Counted from the first letter of the stretch, positions 1 through 6,576 are shown. The stretch: 11,205 nt of DNA from an uncultured Lachnospiraceae bacterium (GCA_910585395.1 CAJUCK010000029.1:11054-22258); one strand, 5' to 3'. Translations and numbers: made by a program. Notes: generated from the sequence alone by a model not told the origin.

Positions 1-717
1 GATTTTATTCAGGTGCCTACCACATTACTGGCACAGACTGACAGCAGCATTGGAGGAAAAACGGGCGTCGATTTTATGCAGTATAAAAATATGGTAGGCG
101 CATTTTACATGCCTCGATTAGTATATATGAATATTTCCACTTTAAAATCTCTCCCAAATAGACAATTTTCTGCTGGAACTGCAGAATTGATAAAACATGG
201 ATTTATCAAAGACTTATCGTACACACATTTTATTCAGGAACACAGTTTCGAGATAATGAAACAGGATTATGATTCCATGGAGGAAATGATTTATCAAAGC
301 TGCCAGATTAAGCGTGATGTGGTGGAACGAGATCCAAAAGAGCAGGGAGAGCGCGCTCTTTTGAATTTCGGTCATACCATCGGACATGCCATAGAAAAAC
401 TTTCAGAATTTTCTCTGCATCATGGAGAATGCGTTGCCCTCGGTATGGTAAGCGCCGCTTATATTTCATTTCTCACAGGCAGCCTTCATGAAGAAGAACT
501 CGATAAAATAAAAATAATTCTTCAAAGTTTTCATCTGCCTGTTAAACTCACAGCGTTTTCTCATTCTGCAGAAGAAATTTTGGCCGCAACAAAGCTTGAC
601 AAAAAAATGGAAAATGGAAAAATAAAATTTATTCTGCTCAAGACGCTTGGAGAAGCTTATATCACAAAGGAAATAACAGACGAAGAGATCTTATCTGGTA
701 TTTCATATATATTATAA
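1..717 (+). CDS. aroB: 3-dehydroquinate synthase, C-terminal part (5' end outside window)
   Basis: AroB converts DAHP (3-deoxy-D-arabino-heptulosonate 7-phosphate) to 3-dehydroquinate, the second step of the cytoplasmic shikimate pathway, using NAD and a divalent metal. The reading frame is open from base 1, so the start lies upstream; 238 residues are visible of a family normally about 350-360 long. Visible family signatures are PTTLLAQTDSSIGGKTGVD near the window edge, GTAELIKHG (metal ligand Glu62, fragment numbering), LNFGHTIGHAIE (metal ligand His125, with the second His just after) and HHGECVALGM (metal ligand His141). The 16-residue spacing of the two metal histidines agrees with the family. 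The frame is intact to a TAA stop. lspA follows after 21 bases, suggesting co-transcription. The GTG at base 13 is an internal valine codon, not a start. Confidence 0.96.
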   Translation, partial: DFIQVPTTLLAQTDSSIGGKTGVDFMQYKNMVGAFYMPRLVYMNISTLKSLPNRQFSAGTAELIKHGFIKDLSYTHFIQEHSFEIMKQDYDSMEEMIYQSCQIKRDVVERDPKEQGERALLNFGHTIGHAIEKLSEFSLHHGECVALGMVSAAYISFLTGSLHEEELDKIKIILQSFHLPVKLTAFSHSAEEILAATKLDKKMENGKIKFILLKTLGEAYITKEITDEEILSGISYIL

Positions 718-738
718 GAAAAAGAGGTTATCTTATTT

Positions 739-1269
739 ATGCAAAAAAAAAGAAATAGTTTTTTAATCTTTCTCTTCAGTACAGCGCTTTTATTGCTTTT
801 GGACCAGTTCACAAAACATCTGGCTTCCACAAATTTAAAGGGAGGAAATTCTCTCGTTTTAATTCCAGGAATTTTCCAGCTGCATTATCTGGAAAACCGA
901 GGGGCTGCATTCGGAATGATGCAGGGTATGAGGCTTTGGTTTATAATCGGAACCTTCCTTTTACTTGCAATGATTATTCTTTTTTATTGGCGTTCTCCCA
1001 TGGAATCCAGATTCAAATGGGCAAGACTAACCATGATACTTTTGACTTCAGGGGCTCTTGGAAATCTAATTGACCGACTTCGGCTGAATTATGTGGTAGA
1101 TTTTTTTTACTTTGAATTGATTAATTTTCCAATTTTTAATGTGGCAGACATTTATGTAACCTTCGGAATGATTTTATTAATTCTTCTGGGATTTTTTTAC
1201 TATCAGGAAGAAGATTTTGACAAATTATTTTCTTTGGGAAAAAAGCAGAAGAAAGAGGAGAAGATATGA
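739..1269 (+). CDS. lspA: Lipoprotein signal peptidase (signal peptidase II)
   Basis: LspA is an integral membrane aspartyl protease that cleaves the signal peptide of prolipoproteins just before the lipid-modified cysteine. The 176-residue protein has four hydrophobic segments, roughly residues 8-22, 66-84, 95-113 and 134-155, as expected. Family motifs are all present: DQFTK (22-26), ENRGAAFG (52-59), GNLIDRL (108-114), VVDFF with catalytic Asp121, and FNVAD with catalytic Asp137. A lysine-rich tail (168-175) follows the last segment. An AAGAGG-like ribosome binding site lies about 11 bases before the ATG. The stop codon overlaps the start of the next gene by four bases (ATGA), so the two are translationally coupled. 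One likely substrate, a lipoprotein with a lipobox cysteine, is encoded at 5692-6105. Confidence 0.96.
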   Translation: MQKKRNSFLIFLFSTALLLLLDQFTKHLASTNLKGGNSLVLIPGIFQLHYLENRGAAFGMMQGMRLWFIIGTFLLLAMIILFYWRSPMESRFKWARLTMILLTSGALGNLIDRLRLNYVVDFFYFELINFPIFNVADIYVTFGMILLILLGFFYYQEEDFDKLFSLGKKQKKEEKI

Positions 1270-2171
1270 CACAGAGTTTTATAATATCTCCTGATCAAGA
1301 AGCCGAAAGACTTGATAAAGTATTATCCCTATGGAACCCAGATTTATCCAGATCTTTTTTTCAAAAATTAATCAAAGATGGTCAGATATTAGTAAATGGC
1401 AGTTCCCGCAAAGCAAACTACCGTGTAGAAGAGGGCGATACGGTTTCTGTTACCATTCCCAAAGCACAGGAAATTGAAATCCTGCCTGAAAATATCCCTC
1501 TGGATATTCTCTATGAAGATACCGACCTATTGATTGTAAACAAACCCAAAGGAATGGTTGTTCATCCCTCAGCAGGACATTTTTCTGGTACATTGGTTAA
1601 TGCCGTAATGTATCACTGCAAAGACAGCCTATCCGGAATCAATGGCGCCATCCGTCCCGGAATTGTCCACCGGATAGATATGGACACTACAGGTGCGCTA
1701 ATTATCTGTAATGATATTGCTCATATAAAAATAGCAGAACAAATCAAAATACATTCTGTTACCCGCCGTTACCTTGGTATTGTAAAAGGAATTGTAACTG
1801 AGGATTCAGGAACAATCAGAGGTTCTATTGGCAGACACCCGATAGACCGAAAAAAAATGGCTATTAATGAACGCAACGGCAAAAAAGCTATTACACATTA
1901 TCGCGTACTTCAGCGTTTTTCCAGTCATACTTTTCTCGAATTCACACTCGAAACAGGACGTACCCATCAAATCCGTGTCCACATGGCAAGCATTGGACAT
2001 CCTCTGCTTGGAGACTGTGTATATAGTACTGGAAAAAACCCCTGGAAATTACAGGGGCAGACTCTGCATGCTGCTGTAATTGGATTTGTTCATCCCTCCA
2101 CTGGCCATTACCTGGAGGTAGCAGCGCCATTGCCAGAATATTTCCAGGCTTTACTGAAAAAACCTCTTTAA
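1266..2171 (+). CDS. RluA-family 23S rRNA pseudouridine synthase (RluC/RluD type)
   Basis: This enzyme isomerises specific uridines in RNA, most likely 23S rRNA, to pseudouridine. The 301-residue protein has an N-terminal S4 RNA-binding domain (about 15-65, with RLDKVLS and LIKDGQILVNG), which separates RluC/RluD types from RluA. The catalytic domain follows, with KPKGMVVHP (94-101), the catalytic motif HRIDMDTTG (Asp138; most relatives read HRLDxxTSG) and GRTHQIRVHMASIGHPLLGD (231-250). Placement directly after lspA matches Bacillus subtilis ylyB, so it is probably that orthologue, but the target uridines cannot be read from sequence. The start ATG overlaps the lspA stop by four bases, and the preceding AAAGAGGAG inside the lspA end is its ribosome binding site. 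Confidence 0.93.
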   Translation: MTQSFIISPDQEAERLDKVLSLWNPDLSRSFFQKLIKDGQILVNGSSRKANYRVEEGDTVSVTIPKAQEIEILPENIPLDILYEDTDLLIVNKPKGMVVHPSAGHFSGTLVNAVMYHCKDSLSGINGAIRPGIVHRIDMDTTGALIICNDIAHIKIAEQIKIHSVTRRYLGIVKGIVTEDSGTIRGSIGRHPIDRKKMAINERNGKKAITHYRVLQRFSSHTFLEFTLETGRTHQIRVHMASIGHPLLGDCVYSTGKNPWKLQGQTLHAAVIGFVHPSTGHYLEVAAPLPEYFQALLKKPL

Positions 2172-2207
2172 CGAATAAATTGTGTGTACTTTTTGGAGAT
2201 AATGTAT

Positions 2208-2213
2208 TATAAT
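2208..2213 (+). promoter_or_regulatory. Probable -10 element for the kinase-like gene
   Basis: A perfect TATAAT lies 61 bases before the preferred ATG at 2274, in an AT-rich gap after the pseudouridine synthase gene. No good -35 hexamer is seen at 17 bases (the bases there are TGTACT), so the promoter is only tentative. It would explain separate expression of the next gene, which has its own terminator. Confidence 0.4.
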
Positions 2214-2273
2214 TAAATTATATCATATTCCTTTGAAAGACTTTACGATTTATACAGAAAGGTGGGTAACTCT

Positions 2274-2909
2274 ATGGAAAAATTTGTAATTACAATTGGA
2301 AGACAATTTGGCAGCGGCGGCCTTGATGTCGGGCGCATGCTTTCAGACAGCTTAAAGGTTAAATGCTATGACAAAGAACTACTGGCGATGGCAGCAAAGG
2401 AGAGCGGTCTCTGTCAGGAAATTTTTGAAAATCACGATGAGAAACCTACCAACAGCTTTCTCTATTCTCTGGTCATGGATACATACTCTGTAAGCGGTTA
2501 TACCTCAGCTCCTTTTCTTGATATGCCGCTGAATCACAAAGTTTTTCTGGCACAATTTGAGACCATTAAGAAGCTTGCAGAAAATGAATCCTGTATTATT
2601 GTTGGAAGATGCGCCGATTATGCACTTGCAGAACATTTAAATTGTCTAAATGTTTTCATTCATGCAGATAAGGAATTCCGTATCAATCACATCATGGATA
2701 CCTTCCATCTCTCCCATGATAAAGCAGCAGATATGATTCACAAGACTGACAAAAAACGTGCCAGTTACTATAACTATTATTCCAGCAAAAAGTGGGGAGA
2801 CGCCAGAAGTTATCATCTGACATTGGACAGCAGCCATCTTGGACTGGAAGGGTGCTGTGAAATGATTTTAAATTATATGGATATCCGCAAAAAAAATCTT
2901 CACAAATAA
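2274..2909 (+). CDS. Cytidylate-kinase-like family protein
   Basis: This 211-residue protein resembles the cytidylate-kinase-like family (Pfam Cytidylate_kin2 type) common in Clostridia, for which no firm physiological role is known to me. The N-terminus reads as a beta strand followed by a glycine-rich loop, GRQFGSGG (9-16), where a nucleotide kinase has its P-loop. The usual Walker A lysine is absent, as I recall is normal for this family. A second conserved-looking patch is IIVGRCADYAL (108-118), followed by a helical stretch of basic and aromatic residues (KKRASYYNYYSSKKWG), perhaps a lid. The start is ATG 2274 because AAAGGTGG ends about 8 bases before it; a GTG at 2262 lies inside that ribosome binding site. 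The gene stands alone between a possible promoter and a clear terminator. Whether it phosphorylates CMP/dCMP is unproven. Confidence 0.85.
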   Translation: MEKFVITIGRQFGSGGLDVGRMLSDSLKVKCYDKELLAMAAKESGLCQEIFENHDEKPTNSFLYSLVMDTYSVSGYTSAPFLDMPLNHKVFLAQFETIKKLAENESCIIVGRCADYALAEHLNCLNVFIHADKEFRINHIMDTFHLSHDKAADMIHKTDKKRASYYNYYSSKKWGDARSYHLTLDSSHLGLEGCCEMILNYMDIRKKNLHK

Positions 2910-2921
2910 TCCTTAAATTCC

Positions 2922-2965
2922 AAAACAGTGTGATGCAGGAAATGAAACTTGCATTACACTGTTTT
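2922..2965 (+). terminator. Rho-independent terminator after the kinase-like gene
   Basis: Bases 2922-2937 pair with 2950-2965 (16 bp with one G-U), extended by 2938-2939 with 2948-2949, around an 8-base loop. The right arm ends in a run of five T, and the left arm starts with AAAA, so the structure could stop transcription from both sides. It starts 12 bases after the stop codon. Confidence 0.88.
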
Positions 2966-3002
2966 TATATGATGCGCACTCATGTGAAAGGTATTATGTC
3001 GT

Positions 3003-3061
3003 TAAGGCGGCCGCATGCGGCGCGTCAAAGCGCAATCTTCTAAAGATTGAGGGGTTAGGGG
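3003..3061. repeat. GC-rich palindromic patch downstream of the recombinase gene
   Basis: The 125 bases between the terminator and the recombinase stop hold no gene. Within them is a compositionally unusual patch: a perfect 12-base palindrome GCCGCATGCGGC (3010-3021), a GCGC pair that can form an alternative stem (3020-3023 with 3030-3033), and a 7-bp hairpin CAATCTT-CTA-AAGATTG (3033-3049), followed by GGGGTTAGGGG (3051-3061). No T run follows in either direction, so it is not a classic terminator. It may be an intergenic repeat, but no second copy exists in this window. Confidence 0.45.
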
Positions 3062-3094
3062 AGTTGAAGAGGGCTTGTCTGCTTTGTTCCAAGA

Positions 3095-4156
3095 TCATTC
3101 TTCGTGAAAAATACTTCCAGAAAATTTTCCCGCCAATTTTCTGCGCTCATCATCAATAGCAGCGTAGTGCTGACGGGTTGTTTCTACACTTTTATGTCCT
3201 AACGCGTCCGCAACCAGATAAATATCGCCCGTTTCCTTATATAAATTTGTTCCATAAGTACTGCGCAGCTTATGAGGTGTAATTTTCTTATTAATATTCG
3301 CTGCACCAGTATATTTCTTCACTAGCTTTTCGACGGCACGAGTAGTAAGCCTGCTGTATTTTAGAGATAAAAAAAGCGCTTTATCCTGATCTGGAAGGGC
3401 CTTTTTTTCTAATAAAGGGCGTTCCATCTCCAAATAATCCAGCAGGGCGTCTGCAACTTCCTCTCCAAAATAAACCATGGATTCATTTCCGCCTTTTCGC
3501 ACAACACGCATACCCTGATTTTTAAAGCTGACATCTGACACATCAAGCCCTACACACTCAGAAACCCGGATTCCTGTTCCCAATAGTAATGTCAAAATCG
3601 CGATATCACGGTATTTTGTCTTCTCATGCGCGGCAAGCTGTCTTGCAGTAAGAGAACTTCCATTTTCCACTACAGCAATTAATTCGGCAACCTCATCCTT
3701 ATCCAGACGTATAATATTCTCTTTATGTTTTTTGGGCGTCTCGATCATAGAAGGAGCATTTGTTTTGATAAATTCTTTCTTAAAATAATAATTATACATA
3801 GTCCGAAGAGCTGAAAGTTTCCTGGATTTTCCTTTTTGCCCATTGGTCATTGCCTGACCATCCTTTTTCTCATAATATGACAGATAAGACAGATACTCTT
3901 CAATATCTACCGGCGTCATTTCATCCAAAACTTTAATAGGAATCTCATGCATAGGCATTTTCTGATAAACTGGATTATTTTCCTGAATAAATTCGAAAAA
4001 TAAACGGATATCATAGCCATAAGATAATCTAGTTCTTGATGCAGTATTGCGGGTATCAAGATATCGGAAAAAATCACTGCAAAACTTAGGAAGTTCTTTC
4101 AACAAAACTTGCAATTTTCGTTTATTCTCTAAATTGATTTTTTCTACGTAATCCAT
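3095..4156 (-). CDS. Tyrosine recombinase, XerS-like
   Basis: This is a site-specific tyrosine recombinase (353 residues) with all six catalytic residues visible: Arg197 in GTGIRVSE, Lys221 in RKGGN, His295 and Arg298 in HKLRSTYG, His321 in LGHKS and the nucleophile Tyr331 in RQHYAAID. The N-terminal part (about 22-130) is a core-binding SAM-like domain. It is longer than typical XerC/XerD (about 300), and its plan, with an extended N-terminus, an IPIKVLDEM-type stretch and an insert before the first catalytic Arg, recalls streptococcal XerS (about 356), which acts alone in chromosome-dimer resolution. That likeness is from memory, not a search. The ATG is preceded by AAAGGAA about 10 bases away. 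No excisionase, relaxase or other mobile-element genes adjoin it. It follows dtd after 143 bases that hold a large palindrome. Confidence 0.9.
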   Translation of the reverse strand: MDYVEKINLENKRKLQVLLKELPKFCSDFFRYLDTRNTASRTRLSYGYDIRLFFEFIQENNPVYQKMPMHEIPIKVLDEMTPVDIEEYLSYLSYYEKKDGQAMTNGQKGKSRKLSALRTMYNYYFKKEFIKTNAPSMIETPKKHKENIIRLDKDEVAELIAVVENGSSLTARQLAAHEKTKYRDIAILTLLLGTGIRVSECVGLDVSDVSFKNQGMRVVRKGGNESMVYFGEEVADALLDYLEMERPLLEKKALPDQDKALFLSLKYSRLTTRAVEKLVKKYTGAANINKKITPHKLRSTYGTNLYKETGDIYLVADALGHKSVETTRQHYAAIDDERRKLAGKFSGSIFHEE

Positions 4157-4206
4157 ACGAAAAGTTCCTTTCTAAGAAAACTCCATTGTCAATGTCAAAT
4201 TCCAGC

Positions 4207-4244
4207 TTATCAGTTCGTAAAATCAACATTTCGCGAACTGATAA
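4207..4244. repeat. 38-bp imperfect palindrome upstream of the recombinase gene
   Basis: Perfect 11-base inverted arms, TTATCAGTTCG (4207-4217) and CGAACTGATAA (4234-4244), enclose 16 bases that contain a further AAAT/ATTT pairing around a 4-base centre. Fifteen of 17 positions per half can pair. The element ends 50 bases upstream of the recombinase ATG and lies after the dtd stop. There is no T run after it on the minus strand, so a terminator is unlikely. It could be a recombinase binding or crossover site, an operator, or an RNA hairpin in the leader. Confidence 0.6.
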
Positions 4245-4299
4245 ATTAGCTATGCCCAATGCTTTACTATTCCTAATAAAAAATATAGAGCATTGATTC

Positions 4300-4749
4300 T
4301 CAGCAAATATCATTAGAATCCAACATAATGGTAAACGGCCCGTCATTTAGCAATGAAATTTTCATATCAGCGCCAAAAGAACCTTTCTCTACCACAGGAA
4401 TTCGTTTTTGACATTCCGAAATAATGTATTCATACATCATATTGGCAGAATCTGGATCACCAGCCTTTATAAAAGAAGGCCGATTTCCCTTTTTACAGTC
4501 AGCATATAAAGTAAATTGTGAAATCAACAGTAATTCACCAGAAACACTTTCCAGAGAAAGATTTGTTTTACCGTTTTCATCCTCAAAAATCCTCATTCCA
4601 ATCAATTTATGAATCATTTTATCTGCAATTTCTCTGGTATCTTCGTCGCTCACGCCAATAAATACCAGAAATCCTTTTTTAATTTTTCCAATAACGTTTC
4701 CCTCTACCTCTACAGAAGCATGACTTACCCGTTGTATTAAAAATCTCAT
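4300..4749 (-). CDS. dtd: D-aminoacyl-tRNA deacylase
   Basis: Dtd hydrolyses D-amino acids (and glycine mischarged on tRNA-Ala) from tRNA, a translation proofreading step in the cytoplasm; it works as a homodimer. The 149-residue length fits the family. Signatures are RVSHASVEV near the N-terminus (7-15), the active-site SQFTLYAD (77-84) followed by KGNRPSF (87-93), and [11 protein letters not shown] (135-145), which carries the cross-subunit Gly-Pro motif. Its ATG overlaps the stop codon of the upstream acyltransferase gene by four bases (ATGA), and AAAGGAAC inside that gene serves as its ribosome binding site, so the two are coupled. The frame is intact. Confidence 0.96.
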   Translation of the reverse strand: MRFLIQRVSHASVEVEGNVIGKIKKGFLVFIGVSDEDTREIADKMIHKLIGMRIFEDENGKTNLSLESVSGELLLISQFTLYADCKKGNRPSFIKAGDPDSANMMYEYIISECQKRIPVVEKGSFGADMKISLLNDGPFTIMLDSNDIC

Positions 4750-5444
4750 ATAAGTTCCTTTCTCTCATGATACGGTTTCGAAAAACCATATTCTCTGATA
4801 ACTTTTTCAATTCGTTCCTGCACAATTTTTGCGATATCTTTTGTTTTCAGATTCCTGTATTCTTCATACAGCAAAGGCTTCAGATAATGCACCTGCGTTG
4901 TTACCCTGCCTAGCGTAAAACTGTTGAATACCTTATAGGAATCAATCAGCGCAACAGGAACAATTGGCGCTTTAGATTTCAAAGCACATTTAAAACATCC
5001 TGCTTTAAATGGAGCCATTTTATTTTTATTATTAAAAATGTAATCCCCTTCTGGAAAAATAATATATCTTCGTCCCTGCTTTACCTCTTCTGCCACTTCG
5101 TTCAGCACTGTCATTGCCTGACGAACATCCCCGCGATCCAAGCGTTTTCCCTGAACTAAATCTACAATTTCATTCACCAATATTTTATTTGACTTCAGCT
5201 TGTCCATCACGAAAGAACATGGATTATTGTGAGTGATCATAATTCCCAGAGCATCATATTTCCCCTGATGGTTGGGATACATGATATACCCTCCATGAGA
5301 TGGCAGATTTTCTTCTCCATATAATCTGGTATATATATGTCCAGTTCGCTTCATTAATTTTATTGCGTGACATACCAGGCTATAACGTTTCTTCTCGGAG
5401 TATTTTTCGGGATGATTTGCCAGATACCGCATTTTAGGAATCAT
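4746..5444 (-). CDS. PlsC-type lysophospholipid acyltransferase (N-terminus apparently displaced)
   Basis: Members of this family transfer an acyl chain to lysophosphatidate or related acceptors at the membrane. The main frame (232 residues) shows the acyltransferase blocks in order: NHQGKYD (HX4D, His59 and Asp64), GKRLDRGD (99-106), FPEGD (130-134, in place of the usual FPEGT) and IVPVALIDS (161-169). The ATG used here has no ribosome binding site: GGGCGCCATAT precedes it, and no in-frame ATG, GTG or TTG lies between it and an upstream TAA. A good AGGAG and ATG sit at 5491 in another frame, whose stop overlaps this ATG as ATGA (see separate entry). The start is therefore either coupled re-initiation or the gene carries a frameshift. 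dtd overlaps the 3' end. The substrate is unproven. Confidence 0.85.
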   Translation of the reverse strand: MIPKMRYLANHPEKYSEKKRYSLVCHAIKLMKRTGHIYTRLYGEENLPSHGGYIMYPNHQGKYDALGIMITHNNPCSFVMDKLKSNKILVNEIVDLVQGKRLDRGDVRQAMTVLNEVAEEVKQGRRYIIFPEGDYIFNNKNKMAPFKAGCFKCALKSKAPIVPVALIDSYKVFNSFTLGRVTTQVHYLKPLLYEEYRNLKTKDIAKIVQERIEKVIREYGFSKPYHERKELI

Positions 5445-5491
5445 ATATGGCGCCCGAAATTCATAAAAATAACATACAAAAATTTAATCAT
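5441..5491 (-). CDS. 16-codon frame before the acyltransferase: leader peptide or detached N-terminus
   Basis: A strong AGGAG (5499-5503), 7 bases before an ATG, begins a 16-residue peptide [16 protein letters not shown] whose TGA overlaps the ATG of the acyltransferase frame by four bases. The peptide is hydrophobic with a basic end, like the short N-terminal segment I recall in related acyltransferases before their M-I-P-K-M-R stretch. Removing one AT unit from ATATAT (5443-5448), or adding one base, fuses both frames into a protein of about 247-248 residues. It may therefore be the true N-terminus cut off by a frameshift, a sequencing error, or a translationally coupled leader. Confidence 0.55.
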   Translation of the reverse strand: MIKFLYVIFMNFGRHI

Positions 5492-5522
5492 TTATTTTCT
5501 CCTGTGTATATATATCCTTATT

Positions 5523-5551
5523 ATTATAAAATGATTTTTACAAAAACACAA
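5523..5551 (-). promoter_or_regulatory. Promoter of the acyltransferase-dtd unit
   Basis: On the minus strand a TTGTGT (-35, 5546-5551) and a perfect TATAAT (-10, 5523-5528) are separated by 17 bases. They lie about 32 bases before the ATG at 5491, giving a short leader that contains the AGGAG site. The position supports 5491 as the intended translation start. Confidence 0.6.
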
Positions 5552-5655
5552 TATTTAAATTTCATGCACTTCTTCCCTGTTCTGGACTTTACCACACTCC
5601 TGTGATAAAATAACTTTTGTAAAGATTTCACAAATCAAAATTATTTCTAAGTGCG

Positions 5656-5665
5656 AAAGTACTTT
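5656..5665. promoter_or_regulatory. Small palindrome before the lipoprotein gene
   Basis: AAAGTACTTT is a perfect 10-base palindrome 26 bases before the lipoprotein ATG, in an AT-rich region where no convincing promoter could be placed. It could be an operator; chance is quite possible at this length. Confidence 0.2.
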
Positions 5666-5691
5666 TACAAAATTATCTTCGGGAGGACCTA

Positions 5692-6105
5692 ATGAAAAAT
5701 AAACTTATAATATTGCTTTGTGCAGCATCTATTATATTAAACGGCTGTTCAAAACAAACACAGGAATATTCAACCATAAACGACGCATCTTATATCGGCG
5801 AATTTGTAGATTCCGACAACAATGAGCCGAACCTTGAAATAGCAAAAGAAGAGAATGGAAAATATAAGGTACAGATTGAAATTTATCGTTTAACCTCATT
5901 AAGTGATGGCATTGGAGATCTGACCACAGACGGTATGGAGTTTACGGCTACAGACGCTTCCGGCAATCCCATCAGCGGTATCATTACAGTAAAAGATCAG
6001 ACAGCTACTGTTACTTTTACAGATTCAACCTGGGATTATCTGCAGAACGGCTCTTCCTTTCAATATACGAAATCTTCTGATATACCAAATATCTGGACGG
6101 AATAA
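5692..6105 (+). CDS. Small predicted lipoprotein of unknown function
   Basis: The 137-residue product starts with a type II signal peptide: MKNK, a hydrophobic stretch (5-16) and the lipobox LNGC with Cys19 as the lipidation and LspA cleavage site. The mature part (about 119 residues) is rich in Thr, Ser, Asp and Gly and alternates polar and hydrophobic residues (for example KYKVQIEIYRLTSL and QTATVTFTDSTWDYL), suggesting a small all-beta domain at the outer face of the membrane. I do not recognise the domain and assign no function. The ribosome binding site GGGAGGACC lies 3-5 bases before the ATG. The gene is transcribed away from the acyltransferase unit and towards the LysM gene, so it is probably monocistronic. 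No cysteines are present beyond Cys10 and Cys19. Confidence 0.85.
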   Translation: MKNKLIILLCAASIILNGCSKQTQEYSTINDASYIGEFVDSDNNEPNLEIAKEENGKYKVQIEIYRLTSLSDGIGDLTTDGMEFTATDASGNPISGIITVKDQTATVTFTDSTWDYLQNGSSFQYTKSSDIPNIWTE

Positions 6106-6132
6106 TTATTATATCTGACTCAAGTACAAATC

Positions 6133-6150
6133 TTGATAAGAAATTATCAA
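6133..6150. terminator. Weak hairpin between the converging lipoprotein and LysM genes
   Basis: TTGATAA and TTATCAA form a perfect 7-bp stem with a GAAA loop. It lies 28 bases after the lipoprotein stop and 39 bases after the LysM gene stop on the other strand. The stem is AT-rich and only short T-rich tracts follow, so termination would be weak. Confidence 0.35.
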
Positions 6151-6188
6151 TGCCACTTTATTTGAAGGTTCAACTCATGTCTATACAT

Positions 6189-6530
6189 TCACTTTAACTC
6201 ACAGGAATAATATGGAACGACAAGAAACTGTCCGGAATGAATGGTATCTCCTTTCAGACCGTTCAGACATTTTATCTCCATAACGTATTCCAAAAGATTA
6301 TCATATTCTTCTGTAACATATTCTGATGCAATACTCCATAGAGTATCACCATGCTTAATTTCTACGCTAGTATAATATTTGTAATCATTCATCTTCTCTG
6401 CCGCCTTCGTCCTATTGGCGAAAAAGGTACTGCCCGCCAGTATGGTTGCAATAACGATAAAAATACCAGCATATAATATCCAAAGACTGCACTCTCGCTT
6501 TTTTGAGAATAACATCTTTCTACATTTCAT
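6189..6530 (-). CDS. Membrane-anchored LysM protein, YneA-like SOS division inhibitor
   Basis: This 113-residue protein has a basic N-terminus, one transmembrane segment (about 15-37) and a single extracellular LysM domain (about 53-107), with HGDTLWSIASEY at 60-71 and FLVVPYY near the end. Size, topology and position divergent from lexA match Bacillus subtilis YneA, the LexA-controlled protein that delays septation during DNA damage; LysM would anchor it to peptidoglycan. The role is inferred from this analogy. The start chosen is the third of three consecutive ATGs, 8 bases after AAGGAGG; a longer frame from 6578 would place the ribosome binding site inside the gene. Its promoter has near-consensus -35 and -10 elements with LexA-like boxes over and after it, so it should be silent until damage. 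Confidence 0.82.
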   Translation of the reverse strand: MKCRKMLFSKKRECSLWILYAGIFIVIATILAGSTFFANRTKAAEKMNDYKYYTSVEIKHGDTLWSIASEYVTEEYDNLLEYVMEIKCLNGLKGDTIHSGQFLVVPYYSCELK

Positions 6531-6562
6531 CATCATCTCCTCCTTCAAATGCGGAATACAAC

Positions 6563-6576
6563 AGAACATATTTTCC
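6563..6576. promoter_or_regulatory. LexA-box-like site 1
   Basis: AGAACATATTTTCC matches the Gram-positive SOS box consensus CGAACRNRYGTTYC/G at all but positions 1 and 10. It lies in the leader of the LysM gene, downstream of its -10. It abuts site 2 by one shared base, with centres 13 bases apart. Confidence 0.55.

Noticed and set aside
2262..2273. GTG start four codons upstream for the kinase-like gene
   Set aside because: The GTG lies inside the AAAGGTGGG ribosome binding site that serves ATG 2274.
3051..3073. G-quadruplex from GGGGTTAGGGG
   Set aside because: Only three G runs of three or more lie close together, with a long gap to the third, so a four-run intramolecular quadruplex is not supported.
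3095..4156. Integrated phage or conjugative element marked by the recombinase
   Set aside because: No excisionase, structural, relaxase or toxin genes adjoin it, both flanks are housekeeping genes, and no direct-repeat attachment sites were seen.
4122..4346. 74-codon minus-strand frame spanning the dtd-recombinase gap
   Set aside because: It overlaps both neighbouring genes, shows no recognisable motif, and its central part is the palindromic element.
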